Below, piece after piece: positions 1-9,785 of a stretch of DNA of 64,000 nucleotides. The stretch spans positions 21,562,488 to 21,626,487 of the forward strand of contig OZ029917.1 of NCBI GenBank assembly GCA_964023275.1. Direction: 5' to 3'. This stretch comes from Norana najaformis (taxonomy: Eukaryota; Annelida; Clitellata; Crassiclitellata; Hormogastridae). Under the pieces are notes generated by a model, which made no database searches, was not told the DNA's origin, and saw only the letters and a list, made by a program, of their open reading frames with translations. The translations under genes and the position numbers were made by a program. Numbering within the stretch: position 1 is the stretch's first letter; every line of letters starts with the position of its first letter.

Positions 1-168
1 AGTTTCCTGTACGCACTACCAGCTGGTGAAGAATCCAGACTTTGTGTAGCCAGATATTCATTAAGTGGAGGTGGGGCTCGTTCAAGTGTAGGTAGGCCTT
101 TCAACCGGTCTCTGTGGCAGCTCCCGCAGGATTAATTGTTATTAATCTAATCATAGGCAATAGCAACA
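1..168. other. Unassigned left flank
   Basis: No coding segment or repeat is recognised. It ends at the left copy of the 9-bp target duplication of the MULE element. Confidence 0.5.
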
Positions 169-177
169 AGCTTTTGG
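169..177. repeat. Target site duplication AGCTTTTGG, left copy
   Basis: AGCTTTTGG here is repeated exactly at 935-943, immediately outside the inverted repeats of the element between them. A 9-bp duplication is the usual signature of Mutator-like transposition. Confidence 0.75.
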
Positions 178-270
178 GCTTCTAGGACAATAACTCCCGG
201 ACAATAACCCCGGGGAGAATAACCCCCCATGCAAATAACCCCCCGGACAGTAACCCCCTATACTGATATA
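178..270 (+). repeat. Left terminal inverted repeat of the MULE, made of GGACAATAACCCCC units
   Basis: Four degenerate copies of a roughly 15-bp unit lie in a row and end in CCCCCTATACTGATA. The reverse complement of 830-934 repeats this order, including the CCCATGCAA interruption and the CTGATA inner boundary. Confidence 0.85.
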
Positions 271-419
271 TTAATTATATAAATATACAAATAATGTATA
301 TTAATCATACAGTTTATATATTAATTTATTAGACATATATTGGAGAAACATGCAACGTCACAGTATGAAATTAAATGTGTAACAGAAAATGCTGCTTATT
401 GTTTATTAGTTTATTGAAC

Positions 420-734
420 TTAAAAGGAAAGGCTGTGAGCTATTCCATGTAGATAGTCAAGAGCATTGCGCTCATTGTAGTTGCTAATGACGGCCAAAAT
501 CCGTGCATTGGAGTCAGCATACTTCTTCCTTGGAGGTTGTGATGGGTGACCAGCCAGAAATTGGCTGCAGTGAACTTGTTGTTATGCTTGTTCTCTTTGA
601 ATAAATCCAATGAACTTCCAAATGGTTGGATGAAAACTGCCAACGTTCGACTGAAAACTTCTATGCCAGCCTTCAACCGAATTGTTTGTTTTTGGTAATT
701 CGTCTTCGGATCTTCGATACATATGGTAGGTCTT
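420..734 (-). pseudogene. MULE transposase C-terminal fragment
   Basis: The minus strand from 734 to 420 reads as the end of a MULE-type transposase. Recognisable blocks in order are TNNSVEGWHRSFQ, the FHPTIWKFI segment, REQ, LAGHP, a KKYADSNARI segment, YNERN and the natural-looking C-terminus YLHGIAHSLSF followed by a TAA stop at 420-422. The fragment is about 105 codons, against several hundred residues for an intact transposase. One in-frame TAA (582-584), just after the REQ block, breaks it, and a TGA at 735-737 closes it upstream. The longest open frame over this stretch (440-676, 78 codons) is in a different frame and carries none of these blocks. Family resemblance is from motif memory; the frame and the stops are seen directly. 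Confidence 0.75.
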
Positions 735-816
735 TCATGTCTACTCTGTGCCCAGTTGTCTAATAATTGTCTAATAATTAGTTTTTGATGTATGGTAAGT
801 CTTTCATGTCTACTCT
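722..816 (+). repeat. 26-bp direct repeat inside the MULE
   Basis: The 26 bases at 722-747 recur at 791-816 with one mismatch, 69 bases apart, next to the right inverted repeat. The second copy lies between the transposase fragment and the inverted repeat. Confidence 0.7.
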
Positions 817-829
817 TTACTGTATGTAC

Positions 830-934
830 TGTATCAGTACAGGGGGTAATTGTCCGAGTTTTTTTGCATGGGGGTTATTGTCCGGGGGTTATTGTCCGGT
901 GGGTAATTGTCCGGGGGGTTATTGTCCTGTTACC
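830..934 (-). repeat. Right terminal inverted repeat of the MULE
   Basis: This is the reverse complement of the left repeat with about five GGACAATAACCCCC-type units. It gains one unit relative to the left side, and the right target duplication follows at 935-943. Confidence 0.85.
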
Positions 935-943
935 AGCTTTTGG

Positions 944-1471
944 ACCTTGCGCTATATTATAACTGCTAACTTTGTCTTCAATGGGACTCGAGATAGTCGT
1001 ATTCCTGAACTTGCTCTTTCTTTTTTAATGCCGTCTTTAAGCCCTCGATGTCCACTGTTGTCTGGGCTTTTGAACATTCCAGGAGGAAGACGCCGAAATG
1101 AGAAAGCCGAAGCTAAATAAGGAAAATAATCAACCGAGAAATCGGCCTGAAAATTATGCAGAAAACGCATGACATGCCAAGTGGCGTTTCCTTGCAGTGC
1201 TTTACCAAGTCATCACAACAAACTGAGTTCCGAAAACAGCGGTTAAAGGCTGAGGCTGTACCGCAATGATAAGGCAATACTAATAACTTCTGCAACGCAA
1301 TTCCACTGCGTCGCTTAAGGCTTGCTGCGACAGGCAATGCATCGATGGCAGATTGGCGACTCGGCTGCCCCTGGAGAATCAGTTTCGAACGGGGCCGCTC
1401 GCGGTGTTTTTGTTCACACAATTAGTGGAATTAGTTCGTAATGAATGGCACTTTTTCGCGCTTCCGATGGG
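944..1471. other. No supported gene; unassigned open stretch
   Basis: A 102-codon minus-strand frame (1113-1421) is open here, but I recognise no domain, it has no credible initiation context, and I cannot tie it to a repeat family. Base composition is more GC-rich than the surroundings at 1300-1410. Confidence 0.4.
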
Positions 1472-1628
1472 TAGGGATGTGTTGTTCGAGTAATTTATTA
1501 CTCGAGAACTCGGCGAGTAGCTTAACAAGTACTCGAGTACTCGCCAATCACGTCACTTATGACAGGCCATAAAATGCTCGAGTTTTTTAATTTGGAGTCG
1601 AGTAACTCGAGAACTTGGCGCAGCCCTA
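1472..1628. mobile_element. Short hAT-like MITE, 157 bp (tentative)
   Basis: The segment starts TAGGGATGTG and ends CGCAGCCCTA, so its termini are inverted. Both halves carry CTCGAG/ACTCG palindromic blocks that can fold on each other. The flanking 8-mers CCGATGGG and TAGATAGG agree at five of eight positions, as for a decayed 8-bp duplication. It has no coding capacity. Confidence 0.5.
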
Positions 1629-2132
1629 TAGATAGGCTTCTCTGGGATCACTCCGACTATGTTTGTTTTCACCAAACGGTTATCAAGAGGACAGTCGCAC
1701 CGAGAAAGAAGCACTTACTAAGCTGATGCCTTTCCTCACTTTTAATATAACTATGTACTAGCTGGAATTTAAATTTGAATGAGGTCTTTCGTGCAATATA
1801 GGGTTACATGTTAAAAACGAATAATTTTATTTTAGTTTTACGTTTCTTTATTGCTCCAAACAGCATACAATTACCAGCAATGTATTACACGATTAGGCCT
1901 ATATTTTTGGGCACATTGCGTAGGCTCTAAATTGACCAGAATCCCGCTATCTATAGCCACCTAATTTTAGCGTAATCAGCTTATGATGATGATGGCAGAG
2001 CAGTAGTCAGCTTATTATGCTATACATATATAACTTACATCTTAAACCAGGGTGCGTTTACGCCTACTTATTAACAGGTGCGGCATTTGTGCACCAGGTG
2101 GCTCTGCATGTCTTGGGAATGAAGGCCGACGA
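1629..2132. other. No gene seen; AT-rich
   Basis: Unremarkable AT-rich sequence with one TAGGCCTA palindrome at 1894. No domain or element is recognised. Confidence 0.5.
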
Positions 2133-2370
2133 TTGTATGTCTGCATGTATGTATGTATGTATGTATGTATGTATATATGTATGTATGTATGTATGTATAT
2201 TTGTACATATACATGTATGTATGTATGTCTGCATGTACGTATGTATGTATGTTGTCCTTATCATGTATATATGTATGTCTGCATGTATGTATGTATGTAT
2301 GTATTATGTATTATGTATGTCTGCATGTATGGTTTTGTATGTTTGCATGTATATATATATGTATGTGGGT
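2133..2370. repeat. (GTAT)n microsatellite, imperfect
   Basis: About 240 bp of GTAT/GCAT tetranucleotide repeats interrupted by TCTGCAT and ATATAT variants. It opens long Met-Tyr-Val-Cys frames on both strands that are artefacts. Confidence 0.95.
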
Positions 2371-2689
2371 ATGCGATAGAGGGAAAATTGCGGAAAATTT
2401 AATGATTGCTTTGCTAACATTGGAACCCGCATTAGTATCAACTATTTCGGGCAGATGTAGAAAATTTGAATCTTCCTTTAATATGTCTTCAACCACTTCA
2501 AAGGACGTTTTCACAGGAAACAATAGAAATTTCTAAACAGCTGCGCTCTTCCTGAGGCAGTGAGTGATGTTGATGGTGCAGACCCACAAATTGGAAAGAA
2601 AACAATTGAGGCAGTTGCATCTGTGCTGGCTGATATTGTTAATTGCTACTGGTACTGCCCCGGTTGATATATAGGTTGCTACAGTATAA

Positions 2690-3970
2690 TACCTATTTAC
2701 CTATTTGGTGATAAAAATTATAGACCAATTTCCATTCTTTCATACTTTTCAAATTTTTAAAGAAAATAATGTATAAAAGAAATAAATGAATTTTTTGCTA
2801 AGGAAAAATATTATCACCTCGTCAAATTGTTATCTGCAAACAGCATTCCAACTTTATGGCTCTTACCAAAATGTAGGCCAAAGTATCTGAGTCTATGGAT
2901 AAAAAATGAATTTGCCCGAGGAATCCTTTTGTTCAAAGCTGTAAAGAATAATACATTGTTCAGCGAACTTGCGCATTGTGACGCATGATTGATTGTAGCA
3001 TTATCTGAGTGATACAGCAAAGAGTGTCCTCTATGAAGGTCATCGGTCTGGCAACAAAACTAATTGTTGTGGAGTTCCCCAAGGCTTTATAATATATTTT
3101 GGGATCACAAACATGTTCCGAGTTTATCGAAATGATTTACGATTAATTACTAATCAATCTGAATTTATATTGTTGGCTGATAATAGCATTGTCCTTTTCT
3201 CCGATAAATCTGCTGATTCCCTTGAAAAGAAAGTAAATTTGAATTAGAAATTATATCGGAATGGTTTAAAACTAGTAAATTATCACTCAATTTAGATAAG
3301 ACCAAATTTATACTGTTTAGACCTCATCACAAGCCAGCTCCGGCCCGCACTTTAAAAAATTTGATAGATAACAAGGAACTAATACAAAATACATCTTCCA
3401 ATTTCTTAGTGTTTATGTGGACCAGCACTTAATGTGGAATGTAGGCATCTTACATGCATAAAAATTCTAGCAAAATATATTAGTACAATATCTCACATCG
3501 ACATTAATTACTTAAACAAGTACTTGAGTATCTGTATTAATCTTTGTTTTTCATATTTATCCTTCTGCAACCTTTTCTGGGGTTCAAATCACCCATCTAG
3601 ACTGCACACCTAGAAATCCTAGAGAAACGGTCTATCCACATAACCTGTATGCTAGAATGGTCGGTCAGTAACAAGTCAGCTTTTAAAGAGTATAGTATAT
3701 TAAAATTAATTGCTATTAATAGATTTCAAGTTGGCTTATTTATGTATTGCTGCCACAATAAACTTCTGCCTTCACTATTTGATGACTACTTCCTCCAAGG
3801 TGTGGCTATTCACAATTATAACACGAGCACATCATATAAATATTACTATGAGGGAGTACATACTATTGTTAAATTGTTTTGTTTCAAATGTTCTGGAACA
3901 TTTTGGAATTTTGGAACTCTCTTTAAAAAAACATTGTTTTTATCACATTTCAAAATAGAATTAAATTAGG
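2690..3970 (+). pseudogene. Non-LTR retrotransposon (LINE) reverse transcriptase, decayed
   Basis: Frame-hopping translation gives LINE reverse transcriptase blocks in the right order: an IPIY.GDKNYRPISIL block near 2690-2745, an INEFF segment near 2785-2800, CCGVPQG near 3060-3080, the catalytic box at 3173-3184, SEWFKTSKLSLNLDKTKF near 3260-3315, and the post-RT region NRFQVGLFMYCCHNKLLPS with IHNYNTS in the open frame 3649-3969. The catalytic F/YADD box reads LADN, and several frameshifts and stops separate the blocks. The first motif I trust is at about 2690; coding traces may begin near 2570. The 5' part (endonuclease) is absent. Clade is probably Jockey/CR1-like, but I cannot settle it by eye. 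Confidence 0.75.
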
Positions 3971-5554
3971 CCTATTGTGTATTAAATTTGTAAGATCACT
4001 ATGCTGTATAAATACAGACTCAACTGTTCGGTGAACTTCAGAGCTTGTTAGTTAAATTCAGTTGTTTTTTTTTCTATTTTATTTTCTTGAGTTATATTCA
4101 TTTGCATACAATTTAAAGGACATAAATCGTTTGGCTACCTGAACTGTTTCTGATGGAAAGCGGACAATCATGCACTTAGCGGGTTGTTTTAACCGTTTGG
4201 GTGTTTTTGATAGCATCAGCAGAAACGTTTTATAACTTATGCTAGCATTGTATTATGCCTGTATTTTTCTGTTGTTGTTGAATCACTAAACACCTTCAAT
4301 ATGTGAACGTGGTATTGTGCTGCTTAGTCAGCAAGTTTTGAGTGCGCGCTTGCATAGGAAATTGTCATGAATCATCGGGTAACTGACTTGTTTTTCACGC
4401 ACTTATAATGGCTAATACGCACGCAACTACTGGTGGCAGTAATAATAACATCGAAATATTTGTGCTTTTTAAACTAAATAATCGGAAATATTTTGCCTCA
4501 TATTTGTAATTATTCATAATTAGGATCAGTTGCCAAGAAACAATATTCAGAAAATTTTAAATCAATAGAGCTGCAACTAGAATAAGCGAGGATCATGACG
4601 CTCAGAGCATCAGCGGCAGCAGCATCACCAACAGCATCACCAGCAGCAGCAGCATCCGCTGGTTCTCTAACACATCCGGTGTTTATCATTCACAGCCAGC
4701 GCTGCCCAACCGGACGAGTCCATGCTCAGACAAGGCATAGACAATGACTGAAGCCATCTTCAGTTCGTCTCAGAGGACATTTTCGATGCTAAGCAACAAG
4801 ATCCGTATCATCATCCCACAACCGCTGAATCAGAGACAGTGAGCGAATGCTGCCCCAGGGTGGGTGGGGGATAGAGGGTAGTTGGAGATCAAGTTCAAAA
4901 GAGTCCGGCGTGTACTTGTACATTTGTTTATCTGGCTTTTTGCCGCTGTATCCAGTTCGCTATAGGCCTACTCGATATATCTTCGAGTTTGAAATCAACA
5001 TAATATTTGTGTTTTCTTTTTATCACAGCTAGCTGTAATGCCTAAATACGGCTGCACGTGTTTCCAGTATCTTCAGCAACATACCTGGGTCAAGACGAGC
5101 TTTGATTATAGACCGACAACTACGGCAATTACGGTAAATCATATCAAAGCAACAACAGCAGCACTAACTAGCTAGAAGAGGCCGGCGTTTATTAGCACAA
5201 ATTGTTTTTACCTCCCGCGGCTACTGAGAACCGGCGTTTATTTCAGACCCGATGCTTGAACGGGTTAAGGGTAAATCGTATCAAAGCAACAACAGCAGCA
5301 CTAGCTATGAAACTCATAATTATAATATTTATTCTATTATAATGCTGATGCTATAATGTTGATAGAATAATATACTTCAAATTAAAGATGTTGATGATAT
5401 TAATAATGCATAAATTATAATAATTTTGTTATTTTAATGAAGCAATATAGGCCCAGTTTATACGCAGTGCCTATTTTTGCGGCTAAATCCTACTGTATAA
5501 CATGATTGCATGTTTCGTTATTGATGTAAAGTCTCAGTTGTTGCAAGGCTGTAT
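3971..5554. other. No gene seen; short CAG tract and a 40-bp direct duplication
   Basis: An interrupted CAG/CAT trinucleotide run lies at 4611-4665. A segment containing CAAAGCAACAACAGCAGCAC occurs at 5131-5175 and again at 5269-5310 with few changes, each beside a CCGGCGTTTATT motif. The rest is AT-rich and unassigned. Confidence 0.5.
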
Positions 5555-6211
5555 GTGTGCAAATATATATATATATTTATATGTATATATATATATGGTA
5601 TTCTGAACACAACAGAAAAAGCCTGTTCTCGAATAAGCAGTATGAGTGCCTTATCGTGGAAAGAAGAGAGAAGTTACTTTACGGGGAGCATATTACATTT
5701 CATGTATCTGATTACAATACCTCAGAGCAATTTCTGAGTAAACGCAACGAAACTAATCTAGAGCTGAACGCGTCGATGACGACGGCGAGAAGTCATTCTT
5801 AGACAAGGAAAACGTCAAATTGTATGACTCCTGACTAGGATAAGATTAAACCTAATCTACGAGTATAGGCTGGATTCGACTGTGCTGAAAAAGATGGCGA
5901 TCTGATTTTTCCGCCTGTGAATACCTTAACGATATGAATCTATTTACCATAGTCCCGTCAGAGCGGGTTTCACCAATTAGTTTTTCTCGAATACGATTTC
6001 TGGCGTATTACGTACGTATTGTCAAATGTAATATTATGTGTTGATGAAGTATCAATCGGTGGCGCCCTGCATTTGTAACTTATTTGAAGGACTTCTTCCT
6101 TGCAGGTCCTTGCACAGAAACAGAGACAGTCTATGCGGCGACACAAAGCCAGATCGTCCGTTTCAGAGCTTTCATGAGGTAATAAAAAGGCACTAAATTA
6201 AGTGTCTCTAT
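5555..6211. other. No supported gene; short open frame of unknown nature
   Basis: A plus-strand frame at 5557-5802 (81 codons) starts inside a (TA)n tract. Its last 55 codons are not low complexity, but I recognise no family and see no splice signals that would make it an exon. Confidence 0.4.
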
Positions 6212-6350
6212 ACGCACATATATGCTCGTACATACATGTATGCATTCATACATACATACACACATACATATATACATATATATACATATACACATACATG
6301 CAAACAATACACACATACGTGCATACATAAATCCATGCAAACATACATTA
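6212..6350. repeat. (CATA)n microsatellite, imperfect
   Basis: CATA units alternate with TATA and CACA variants over about 140 bp. Confidence 0.9.
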
Positions 6351-6974
6351 ACATTATTTGTTTATTTTATTATTATGTTTAAATTATGGTTGCCATCTCT
6401 TGTTATGGCACAATGTACTATCATATTTTTACAAATACTATGTTGCCTGCAACTTTGGCTTGTTTCTTGGAGCATTCATTATCAGGCCGTTAATAACTTT
6501 AATTAACAACATTGTTTTCACACCGTCTAATAAGCATTTAATTTTTACACCATCTTGTTAATAACAAGCACGCAAAGACACATCTATTCTAATAGGTACC
6601 ATATTGTAAAGGCGCCTCTTAATTAATAATTAGATTAAAAATTAAAACGAAATTCAGTCTTCCTTTCACAATAACTACTGTTAGCAGGGCTACTACACTG
6701 TTGCTGTACATTGTGACTCGCCATGTAAAGACGACATGCGAATCATGTCTAGCTTACACGAGAAGCAGGCGTCTTAGCCTTTATGTCTAGTGACTTTTCT
6801 TGTACAGAATCGCTTTGAAGTCTGTGCCTAATACACACTGAAATAGACGTTTCAAATGAAATTGCGAATGAGTCTTGTCAGTATAGTTAAGTTTCAATTC
6901 CAGAAGTCTTTATCTGAAGACTGGAAAGTGCCCGGTCGGACTAGCTTGCTAAGGAAATACCTGAACCGCATAAA
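6351..6974. other. No gene seen
   Basis: AT-rich unassigned sequence. A 94-codon frame at 6856-7140 runs into the dispersed repeat that follows and is not supported as a gene. Confidence 0.5.
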
Positions 6975-7130
6975 TAATCGTAATCTTAATCGTAAACTCA
7001 AGATTTCTACACGCCCAAAGGAAGCGAAGTCGCGGAAACCAGCTTATTCACAGGCGCTTGGTAAAAACAAAATCGATAGGCAGAGAGTAAGGTTCGGTTC
7101 CAGTTCAAGATCCAAGGGTCAGGCAGATAG
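6975..7130 (+). repeat. Dispersed repeat copy A (second copy at 33787-33945)
   Basis: From TAATCGTAATC through AAGATTTCTACA.CGCCCAA and CCAGCTTATTCACAGGCGCT to AGATCCAAG.GTCAGGCAGA, this segment matches 33787-33945 with scattered substitutions. The TTTCTACAGCGCCC part resembles the TATAGCGCC motif at LINE 3' ends elsewhere in the window, so it is probably a LINE or SINE tail. Confidence 0.75.
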
Positions 7131-7488
7131 CAATCTTTAAGAGCCACACTTAGCCACACTTAGTGAGGCTGTTACTGATTGCACCATGCAGGCTTCAGTG
7201 TCAGCTGTAATCCACGATGAGTGTGTCCTATTGTAAAACAAAACATTTAAGTCTATTCAAGAGTAGGCCTATACATAAATAACGGGTCTCCGCAACAGCA
7301 ACGTCATATGTTGATGATTATGGTTGGACCATGACAACATCCTCTTCGGGCTTTATCTTTCTTACAGATTGGTCCATATGTATGACATATGAAGCGCAGA
7401 TCGTCAAGATGAGGCGTTGCTGTTGGGTGTATTAAGTCTGTCAAGTAAAGCGGGCATTTGTCTAGCTCCTAGCCAGAGCCTCACGCGG
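7131..7488. other. 3' side of the GPCR gene; no other gene seen
   Basis: This lies downstream of the receptor stop codon on the minus strand. I find no AATAAA in the first 280 bases on the receptor strand, so the polyadenylation site is unplaced. Confidence 0.45.
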
Positions 7489-8655
7489 TCAGGGATTTGT
7501 TTGTAACGTTTTCGACTGTAGTTCCATGGTCTGCCAAGCTGAGGTGCTGGTCTGTCGCTTGTTGTGCGAGGCGGAGAAGAGGCTCACGAAGGTCTCTCGA
7601 AACTGCCTGCTCATGCCACAGTAGATGAAGAAGTTGACTGGATAGCTGAGGAGGATGAAGAGGTTGATGATGAGGCTGGCTGCGATGCGTTTCTCGGGCG
7701 CCATGACGTAGTACTTGACCATGTTCTCGTAGATCAACGTAAGAAAGAAAATGGCCAGCGGAAACTCGACGAGGAGGAATACGCTGATAACAGCCAGCAG
7801 CATCAGCGTGGCCATGTTGCTCTCGGCTAGGCGCCGACACTCGCTTCTTCTGTTCTGCCTCAGCAGCATGTCCCGACGGGCCTGTGCCTTGCGCATGGTG
7901 TGGAACAGCAGCCCGTTGATGATGACGAGCGACGTGCAGGGAACGAGATGAATGAAGACGACACGGAACCACCAGTAGGAGCTGTAGACGATATCCATGT
8001 GGTCGTCGAAGAACTTGATCAGGTGTCTCGTGCACCCGATCACCGTTCGCTGCCCGACGAGCGACCTCAACTCCACTGGGGAGTACCTATACTCGAAGAA
8101 GCGGCTCGTCTGGGAGACGAGGGCAGCCATGTACAGCGCAACGATCACCCGTACGATGTTGCGGATGGTGCAGAGGGTCTTGGCTCGCATGGAGTGGCAG
8201 ACGCAGAGGTAGCGCTGGATCGACAGCGCCACGGTCAGCCAGATGGACGCCGTGTGACAGACGGTCGGCAGGTGAAGGGTCAACGCAGAGTTAGCGTAGC
8301 ACCATTCGTACGGTACGTAGTCTCGGAAGTGGCCGAGGGTGTAGAAGTAGAAAAATGTCGGCACCGGAAACAAACCGGTAAGCATGTCCGAGATTGCCAT
8401 GGCAACAAGCAGGAGATTCGTAGGACTACGCATGTGCTTCTGAAGAAGGACAATACATATGAGAGTGTTGGTGATAATCGTCAGTAGCACGACGACAGGG
8501 GAAATGTACCCGTAGGCGAGCTCGGCCAGGAGGCTGGTCTCCATCTCCACGATCTCGGTTGAGTTGCTGTCTGGTATGTCAGCGCTTAGGTTGCCCAGCG
8601 GCTGTTGCACTTCGACAGGACTCACAGTCTCAAGCATCTCGTCTGGAAACATCAT
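7489..8655 (-). CDS. Class A GPCR, sex peptide receptor / myoinhibitory peptide receptor-like
   Basis: Complete 388-residue seven-helix receptor in one exon. Helices lie at about 50-72, 80-105, 119-150, 165-182, 224-254, 279-309 and 323-345. N-glycosylation sites N22-L-S and N31-S-T sit in the extracellular tail. C119 at the top of helix 3 and C208 in loop 2 should form the conserved disulfide. The E/DRY site is Q147-R148-Y149 and NPxxY is replaced by YPVNFFIY (338-345), followed by the helix-8 motif FRETF (352-356). CHTASIWLT (133-141), the QRY box and SRQFRETF together are typical of the SPR/MIP receptor group, whose ligands are neuropeptides. The start is the first of two tandem ATGs; the frame stays open upstream to a TAA at 8701-8703 without another ATG, and a CCACAG before the start could be a splice acceptor for a 5'UTR intron. 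Coding GC is well above the flanks. Ligand and G-protein coupling are inference. Confidence 0.93.
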   Translation of the reverse strand: MMFPDEMLETVSPVEVQQPLGNLSADIPDSNSTEIVEMETSLLAELAYGYISPVVVLLTIITNTLICIVLLQKHMRSPTNLLLVAMAISDMLTGLFPVPTFFYFYTLGHFRDYVPYEWCYANSALTLHLPTVCHTASIWLTVALSIQRYLCVCHSMRAKTLCTIRNIVRVIVALYMAALVSQTSRFFEYRYSPVELRSLVGQRTVIGCTRHLIKFFDDHMDIVYSSYWWFRVVFIHLVPCTSLVIINGLLFHTMRKAQARRDMLLRQNRRSECRRLAESNMATLMLLAVISVFLLVEFPLAIFFLTLIYENMVKYYVMAPEKRIAASLIINLFILLSYPVNFFIYCGMSRQFRETFVSLFSASHNKRQTSTSAWQTMELQSKTLQTNP

Positions 8656-9735
8656 AGCAGAATCTATTTCTGTGGTTCCAGCAGCAGCAGAAGGATGCAG
8701 TTAGGGCTTTGCGGTATGCAATGTGATGTAGTATCTGTTTTTGTCAAGCTAGTTTTCGATCGAAGTCAATGACGCTCGACAATGACGCGCAGAGTGGGTA
8801 TCATCTATTGAAACGGTCTTATTCCCTTTGAAAGATTTCAGACATCATACTTGACATCGCCTCCGTAGCTTACTTAGTTCACTTGTTTTTCTTCTCTTTC
8901 TTTTTGTCCTAGCTTAGACACTCATCTCCCCGATTCTCTTTATGGTTTCCGACGATTTTCTTCCTTTTCTTCTCTCCCTGTTCCTCTTCTTTCTTCTCTA
9001 CCTCTTGCTCCTCTTTCTTCTCTTATTGTTCGCTGCTTCGATTCTTTATTCCTTCTTGATTCTTCTCCGAAACAACCTACTTGTCTTATTCTTCTTTATC
9101 CTTCTTCTCGACCTAGCATTTATCTATCTGCTCCTCCTGTGCTTATTTCGCCTCCGCTTCTCCTCCTTCTCTTTCTTCTCCGTCGACAAGATTGTCTCCG
9201 TTACAAGTCAGCAAAAATGGTTTCGCTACAATATTGCTAAATTGCAACACTTGGGTAGTGCCTAAAGCTTTAGACGAACTTTAATTTAACTGTGTCGTAC
9301 CTCGACAAGGATAAAAACTGCTCCGGTCTTCGGTACTTAGACAGATTCGCTACAGATTACTTCCTCTGGCGTCGAAATAAATACAAACGTCCATCTGGTA
9401 GTTGCATTGTTTCGCTAAAAACAGACGATGAGCACAAATCCTGCAGAATCAGAGCCAGACATGTTGAAAACTAGAACAGCAGCCAAGACACCTGATTCTC
9501 TGTATGTCACGGTGATTCAATTCATCCAGTTTTCGTTTTTTTTGGCGGAAAAAGTCTGTCTATGTTTCTAGAAATTTGTCTACGATGTTCAATTTAAGCG
9601 AAACAAATCACAGCTTTTTCCAATTTCATTATTCTCACAGTAAATCTAAAAAAGTGGAAAATAGGTTTTTATTATTAGTAAAATGAATAATGTTGCTGTG
9701 TTGCGATGAGAGCATGATCTATTAATGTAGAGTCG
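8656..9735. other. 5' flank of the GPCR and a pyrimidine-rich tract
   Basis: Upstream of the receptor I cannot place a TATA box or initiator with confidence. At about 8885-9185 the plus strand is a CTT/CTC-rich pyrimidine tract. It keeps a Leu/Phe-rich frame open (8942-9265) that imitates a membrane protein but is composition only. Confidence 0.5.
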
Positions 9736-9785
9736 TTCATGATGATGCACAAGGAATCAATCGATGGCGCACTTCCAGCTATTTC
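9736..9785 (-). repeat. LINE 3'-end fragment
   Basis: The ATGCACAAGGAATCAATCGA segment followed by TGGCGCA matches the tail of the LINE at 39005-39045, and less closely 41880-41910. Confidence 0.6.

Larger units (their letters stand above)
178..934 (-). mobile_element. Mutator-like (MULE) DNA transposon, 757 bp, internally deleted
   Basis: The element is bounded by a perfect 9-bp duplication and by inverted repeats of about 93 and 105 bp. Both ends read G-x-T then, from the seventh base, AGGACAATAAC. The inverted repeats are built of tandem GGACAATAACCCCC units. Between them on the minus strand lies the C-terminal part of a MULE-type transposase (420-734). Most of the transposase, including the catalytic core, is missing, so this copy could not move by itself. 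The orientation given is that of the transposase remnant. Confidence 0.8.

Noticed and set aside
440..676. 78-codon minus-strand open frame in the MULE
   Set aside because: The recognisable transposase sequence is in another frame; this frame has no conserved blocks.
1113..1421. 102-codon minus-strand gene
   Set aside because: No domain recognised, Cys/Arg-rich and without codon bias; no supporting context.
7900..8487. 195-codon plus-strand open frame, the longest on that strand
   Set aside because: It is antisense to the GPCR and its Asp/Glu/Val-rich content follows from the complement of the receptor codons. The sense frame has a full domain structure.
8942..9265. Leu/Phe-rich membrane protein
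   Set aside because: Pyrimidine-tract translation; no domain and no codon structure.
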